Assembly (NCBI RefSeq): GCF_037975245.1
Contig: NC_092565.1
Coordinates: 9,973,499-10,037,498 of the forward strand
DNA: 64,000 nt
Source: Apostichopus japonicus
Lineage: Eukaryota; Echinodermata; Holothuroidea; Aspidochirotida; Stichopodidae
Direction: 5' to 3'
The position numbers and the translations under genes were made by a program. Position 1 is the first letter of the stretch. Each line of letters opens with the position of its first letter. Shown piece by piece: positions 60,401 through 64,000 of this stretch. A model generated the notes under the pieces. The model was not told the DNA's origin. It ran no database searches and saw nothing but the letters and a program-made list of their open reading frames with translations.

Positions 60401-62762
60401 AATTGTTAAACATGCCGTTCATATTCAATGTACCTCTCCATGCCTCTGTGTAACTTTTATGTTACAGGACATTTTAGTCTTGATAGTCTTTCACTTACTA
60501 ATTTACCTTTGGCTCATCTCTGAAAGTAATTTGTGAATCCAACATATCACTGTTCAAAAGCAATCTTCAATCCTTTATTTCCCCCTTTTTCTTTTATAGT
60601 ATGATAAAGTGGAATTTTACCAGAAATATTTCTACCAGGTTGTAGGGTAAGTATCCATGTTATCACCCTTTCCACCTACCCCTTCCTACTTTCTTTGTTC
60701 CCCATATGTTATTATGTTTTACTAAAACTATTGTACTACAGAACTTGTTACCATAAACATAAACATGCAGGCATCAAATATTGGCAAATGATTGTATATA
60801 TATATATATATGTATATTTATGTATATTATATATATATATTGTGTGCATGCGTGCTTGCGTGTGTGCGTGCGTACGTACACGTATATATATATATATATA
60901 TATATATACAAACACATAATCTTGTTCTACAGTTAGTGGAAGCATACTTTTCTTTTTTTTTTCTTTTGGCTAGATACAGGGAATAAATTAGTGTTCAAAT
61001 TTTGTGTAGCAGTTGTGAAGACTGACTTTTCTCTTATAAAATACTATGGACCCTGTGTACAAAAGATACTATACAACTTTGCACTGGTATAGCATTTGCC
61101 CACTGTGCATAGCATTTTCCGATTCGATACCGGTCTAAATTATTTTCTGTAGATATGTGTTTCGGAATAGATTTTCTGCCTTTGTTTGTAAACGATATCA
61201 CTGTTGCAATGGCTTTTTCTTTCTCTAATTATACTTAAATTAATTATAGGTTAAGTATTGTTTTCATATTTTCGTTTACCTATCCATTGAAATAGGTTCT
61301 TTGTGGTCGAGGATCATATATATAACACAACAGATGGACTGGCCAGTTCAGAATACATTGATCAACTTTGGAACATGGCTCTCTCCAAGATTAATGACAC
61401 CTTGACCAGTAACACTGTAAGTTTAGACTAATTAGACTAATTGGTATTGAATGTATGTTACCTTTCATTCAAGTTATTGTTTACATTTCATTTTTAACTG
61501 TACATAGCGATGTTTTAATAGCCACTAGCTTCACAGAAGTAAGGAAGACAGTTTGGCATGTCCACATCAAATGTAATTAAAATGATCAAATTAAGTGTTG
61601 TCACTTCATATATCCACAGGATATTTTAAGCTTTTTTAAGATTTAAGAACAAGAATAAAGCATCACTGCCTCCAAAATTGTAGAAAACAGTGACAAAACT
61701 GATGACCTGAATCCAAAGTCTAGATTTTACTGACTTGTTATCAACAGCTTGTTTTGTCTTGCCTCCTGTTGACCTAACTTGAAAATAAGTGTTACAGTAT
61801 CTCTTTATGTTTCTGGTGTGTGTGATAACAATTTCCTGATTCACAAACACAAGACTTGCAATAGCATTGTTTGGCCAGTTATATTGTTCTGGCACTCTTT
61901 GCCAATGTTGAACATGTTAACGGTTTGGGACATTATGCATCAGTTGAAAGGTAAATGGCGGTTTTTGGCTGGTAATATTTGCCAACCTAGCTGGTCACAT
62001 GATTAACTTATCTTATTGGTAATGATCATGTTTTTAAAATGTTCCCTTCTTTGTTTCTCTTGATACAGGCTTGCTGTACCGATGCTACATTACTTCTTCA
62101 AATCAAAGACCAAATTGTCCTCTTTCTAAAAACACTCACTGTAAGTGATCTTAAATATTCCATAGCATTATGGCTTTTCAAGGTGTCTTCAGTTTTGTGT
62201 TTAAAATGCAGTGTTAAGTGCAAATGTGTAAACTTTTTAACTGTTGCCTGTTACTCTTTTATTCTGAGAAGTACGGCCACCAGATTTACATCTGTATCAT
62301 CATTTGAGTGGTAGCGGTTGAAAAACTGTCTAGGGTAGGACGGACCATCAAGCAAACTCATCAAAAGATGTTCCATATGGCTGGGCATTTGATTATTTTT
62401 TGCTTTTCTTTTCAAATAATATTTTGACAAAGGAAATCAAATGTGTCATAGCCATGTATGAGATTCATCATTATTTGATTTTTGGTGAAAAACAGGAAAG
62501 ACATAAAAAGGAATCACAGAGCATCTTAGCTTTTGCATTTTTGGAAAATTTAATCTTCAAGCAGAGATTGCAAATTCTCATTTTTGGCAAAGAAGAATCT
62601 AAATTGGATGTATTAAAATGCGTTCATTGCTGGTTAAACAAAGTCGTTATTTATTCCTCGTTAGAGTTACGGATTCAATACCACCGTCATCTCGGATCTC
62701 TTGGTTATACTGAAAGATCAGTACAATGAAATCCTCATGAAGACCTGGCTACGAATATTCAG
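51469..62762 (+). CDS. EXOC6: Exocyst complex component 6 (Sec15), N-terminal 11 coding exons
   Basis: Exons: 51469 (or acceptor 51480)-51584, 54851-55016, 55646-55784, 56892-56937, 57526-57730, 58671-58802, 59728-59880, 60600-60646, 61296-61416, 62069-62140 and 62665-62762, the last ending in phase 2 at a GTAAAA donor. Frames agree at every junction and give about 431 codons, roughly the first half of the usual 800-residue protein; the rest lies past the window. Diagnostic blocks include HDKDIERMCNFHYQGFVD, SDLTDFLESIRKHSDMIGEE, VDFSPVYRCLHIYTVLGE, RKKQARL, FFVVEDHI and LWNMALSKI, all close to vertebrate EXOC6. Sec15 is the exocyst subunit that binds Rab11/Sec4-type GTPases on secretory vesicles and links them to Sec10. 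The start is uncertain: an in-frame ATG at 51469 gives a leader of normal length, but the CAG at 51477-51479 could be an acceptor from an upstream exon. Exon 7 (58671) ends in an acidic run, a variable linker in the family. Confidence 0.93.
52257..52633 (+). mobile_element. hAT-type MITE (CAGTGGCGGAGC ends) inserted in the GGGA tract
   Basis: The ends are the perfect 12-mers CAGTGGCGGAGC and GCTCCGCCACTG. GGAGGGAG lies on both sides (52249-52256 and 52634-52641), though inside a GGGA repeat this duplication is ambiguous. The inner core at 52320-52362 (ATCTAAGCGGAGCGCCAC, then TTGGCGCGTAGCGTACA) and the CGCCGGAAATG block define the family shared with 29401, 36771 and 42461. It lies in EXOC6 intron 1. 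Confidence 0.85.
52634..52953 (+). repeat. (GGGA)n microsatellite, about 80 uninterrupted units
   Basis: A perfect GGGA tetranucleotide array of about 320 bp in EXOC6 intron 1. It produces a spurious long Gly-Arg-Glu reading frame. A small satellite of the same motif lies left of the MITE (52233-52256), showing the element landed inside the array or its edge. The strand-asymmetric G-rich array can form G-quadruplex or triplex structures. Confidence 0.95.
54545..54825. repeat. ~160-bp tandem duplication before EXOC6 exon 54851
   Basis: Two diverged copies share TTGATGGC/TGTGATGGC, CCCAAAATTTCTTGC / CCCCAAATTTCTTGC, ATTTTAATTTATC / ATTGTAATTTATC and AACTACCACA-ATTCACTC. The second copy runs almost to the splice acceptor. 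Confidence 0.6.
55220..55330. repeat. ~55-bp tandem duplication in EXOC6 intron
   Basis: ACACTGTAGGAGAGATGTGTAG ... TTTGGTGAATAGAA is repeated as ACACTGTAGGATAGGTGTGTAG ... TTTGGTGAATAGAA with a small insertion (blocks of 20 or fewer bases match at each end). Confidence 0.5.
57868..58022 (+). pseudogene. Decayed duplicate of the 3' part of EXOC6 exon 57526-57730
   Basis: This block copies 57653-57791 at an offset of 230 bp, including the last 26 or so codons, the donor GTTAGT and about 60 bases of intron. It has an in-frame TAG where the true exon has GAA GAG (copy TGG GAA TAG versus GGG GAA GAG), so inclusion would truncate the protein. There is no recognisable acceptor at its left end. Confidence 0.8.
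58362..58450 (+). pseudogene. Duplicate of the start of EXOC6 exon 58671-58802
   Basis: It copies the acceptor and first about 80 bases of the true exon at an offset of about 309 bp; the surrounding intron (58190-58360 versus 58480-58670) is duplicated too. The frame is open from TGTTAG/GTTCAG through SSKSDSRMTEIVIKNG to a TGA, and a good donor (GG/GTGAGG) overlaps that stop. Splicing there would leave phase 2, incompatible with the next phase-0 exon, so it looks like a decayed or poison exon. The acidic tail of the true exon is missing. Confidence 0.7.
59215..59430. repeat. ~65-bp x3 tandem repeat in EXOC6 intron
   Basis: Three imperfect units with GCACTGGTGGGTGTGGCC, TATCATCCTGT or TATCCTCTTGT, AGCAG and GTGTACTTCCAAG. 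It is non-coding. Confidence 0.8.
59857..60022 (+). repeat. 58-bp tandem repeat triplicating an EXOC6 5' splice site
   Basis: The unit covers the last 24 or so bases of exon 59728-59880 (CCCAAGGTCATACT), its donor GTGAGT and the following ATGTGCACCATTTCTAATT. Donors therefore appear at 59881, 59939 and 59997, exactly 58 bp apart. Only the first keeps the frame; use of the second adds VSRCAPFLIR and then a stop. A further stub of the unit (TTTCTAATTAGATAACA) lies at about 60287. Confidence 0.9.
60037..60275 (-). mobile_element. tRNA-derived SINE
   Basis: On the minus strand it begins GTGCTAGCTCAGTGGTTAAC, a classic tRNA A box, followed about 30 bases later by AAGTCGAGTCACC, a slightly degraded B box, and then about 150 bp of unrelated body ending GCAATTTCCTGCTTGCAGGA. 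This is the standard build of a pol III SINE. Its left border carries a small CTCCTATAGCTAACA x3 repeat (60247-60287). It appears to have inserted in the last copy of the 58-bp repeat. Confidence 0.7.
60791..60915. repeat. TA/GTGC microsatellite
   Basis: TATATA runs flank a central GTGTGCATGCGTGCTTGC-like purine-pyrimidine alternating stretch, a combination prone to Z-DNA or cruciform structure. It lies in an EXOC6 intron and gives only spurious YIYIY frames. Confidence 0.85.
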
Positions 62763-63506
62763 GTAAAATATTCTCTTTTCTTATTTTTTATCTTCCATAG
62801 CAGGTTACAAAAGGTTTTGTAGGATTGCTTTTAGTGCAACTTGTAGAAAACTTCAAATTAACTGATGAATGCTTACTGAAAGTAAGTTCACTTTAGCTAC
62901 ACAAGATTGATTCATTCTCATCACTAAACCAAATCTTGAAAGAAGAAAAGAAAACAGTGAGGCACATGATCTATGAAGAGAACTGTGAGAATTGAAAGTG
63001 TTTGTTGATAATTATTTCTGACGGTGGTGATATTTTCAAGCAAGTTTACAGAGGTAAACAAACACTTTCTCTGGAAATATGAATGGCATAAATGGAATTA
63101 TTTTCCATTAGAGTTAAACGTTTACAGTTAAATATTGCAAAACTTAGAAGCCAACTTTTGCCAGGATTTAACGGAAATGATATTCTGCAATATGACTTGA
63201 TGGGACATTTGAGTAATTAGCCGATTGGAAGACATTATTTACTTGTTCGCATCGTTGCTGCGGGGAACTGATGGAAGGGGGGTCATGTAGCAGAAGTATT
63301 TGGGCATCTTTTTGAATGGATTTTGATCAATTTTTTGTTTATTTGATGCTAAAATCCCAGGACAATGTAGTTCATTAGCTGGACCGGTCAGAAAAAAGTT
63401 ACATAACTAATAATAGTCAATAAGTCCTTGTTGAAATTTGGAACTTTCAAATTAACGGTGACGGTAATGTTCAAAACTGAAATTGGTATATTAAATAACT
63501 TGCTCC

Positions 63507-64000
63507 TTAAAGGAGACACAAACCCAACCATCACAATTGGTCTATGTGATGACAAAAACTGTCATGAACATATTTTCCAAACAGCTTAGACAAATGTTCT
63601 TCCATTTGGTAGGTATCACAGGTTTAATGTTCCCTTCACACACATGGCTGAAGACTTGATCCAGTCTAATAATGATATCATCAAACCCAATGTGCTGCAT
63701 ATTTTTATGTTTTTCATTGCAATGTTTTTTTATATGTGATGGAGATGGGTTTTGGAAAATGCTGAATCTAAAATATTGATTCTCGTAACATGACCGATTG
63801 ATGGCATTAGTTTCACCTTGAAATTATGAAAAAATAAAACAAAGTTTCAGATCGTACTCATTTCAGTCTCAAAACAGTTAATACTTTACTTTGAAATTAT
63901 GAGAAACAAAAAACAAAGAGTAAGTGAAAGGTTTCAGATCATATAGCTCTATGACATCACAGATTTATAAAATGACCGGTCCCAGACACAGACATTTACA
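63507..64000. repeat. Second copy of the TTAAAGGAGACA dispersed repeat, running off the window
   Basis: Starts at TTAAAGGAGACACAAACCC and follows the same order of blocks as the copy at 9248, without the 70-bp array. It lies downstream of the last visible EXOC6 exon, in that gene's intron. Confidence 0.6.

Noticed and set aside
60748-60986. YIYIY-rich frames on both strands
   Set aside because: Products of the TATATA/GTGC microsatellite.
1-64000. Integrated viral or LTR retroelement genes
   Set aside because: No reverse transcriptase, integrase, capsid or polymerase motif was seen beyond the LINE tail and the GIY-YIG relic.

Overview
This is a eukaryotic (metazoan) nuclear window. It is AT-rich, with long introns, GT/AG splice junctions, no long uninterrupted ORFs except one 1.6 kb terminal exon, and a dense load of non-autonomous transposons and microsatellites. 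The gene content (an exocyst Sec15/EXOC6 orthologue, a free-standing P2X7-type C-terminal domain protein, a Kolobok-like DDE transposase-derived gene), together with many TACAGTA/TACTGTA and TAGGCCTA motifs, suggests an invertebrate deuterostome. My best guess is an echinoderm, possibly a sea cucumber; that identification is inference only.

Layout. 1-11.2 kb: no convincing gene; a TTAA-flanked MITE (6088-6455), a 70-bp x3 tandem repeat inside a dispersed repeat (about 9248-9990), and G-rich purine tracts. 11.5-20.9 kb, plus strand: a five-exon gene encoding about 752 aa with a DDE-type core. Its introns hold a 1.24-kb inverted-repeat transposon, a decayed GIY-YIG endonuclease relic and a 1.6-kb repeat full of AGGTCA half-sites. 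21.5-23.7 kb, minus strand: a three-exon gene of 265 aa with a CXC-type cysteine domain and a P2X7-like C-terminal domain, convergent with the first gene and separated from it by about 570 bp. 25.1-25.4 kb: a small coding-like ORF of unknown function. 26.7-27.9 kb: a hAT-type element with a perfect 8-bp target duplication. 29-37.4 kb: repeats, including two related hAT MITEs with exact 8-bp duplications and the 3' end of a LINE. 38.1-41.0 kb, minus strand: a four-exon gene for an acidic/basic low-complexity, probably nuclear protein. 41-51 kb: nested MITEs, minisatellites and one possible first exon (46456-46604). 51.47 kb to beyond the right edge, plus strand: the N-terminal half (11 coding exons, about 431 codons) of EXOC6/Sec15.

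The two most interesting themes are (1) the convergent pair of transposase-like and CXC/P2X7C genes, which may be a domesticated or mobile two-gene unit, and (2) EXOC6 introns carrying local duplications of the adjoining exons: decayed copies of exons 6 and 7, and a 58-bp repeat that triplicates a 5' splice site, whose last copy is split by a tRNA-derived SINE. Precise 8-bp target duplications at several loci also document repeated, partly nested insertion of hAT-type MITEs. All gene models are read by eye from splice signals and reading-frame continuity; no database search was possible.
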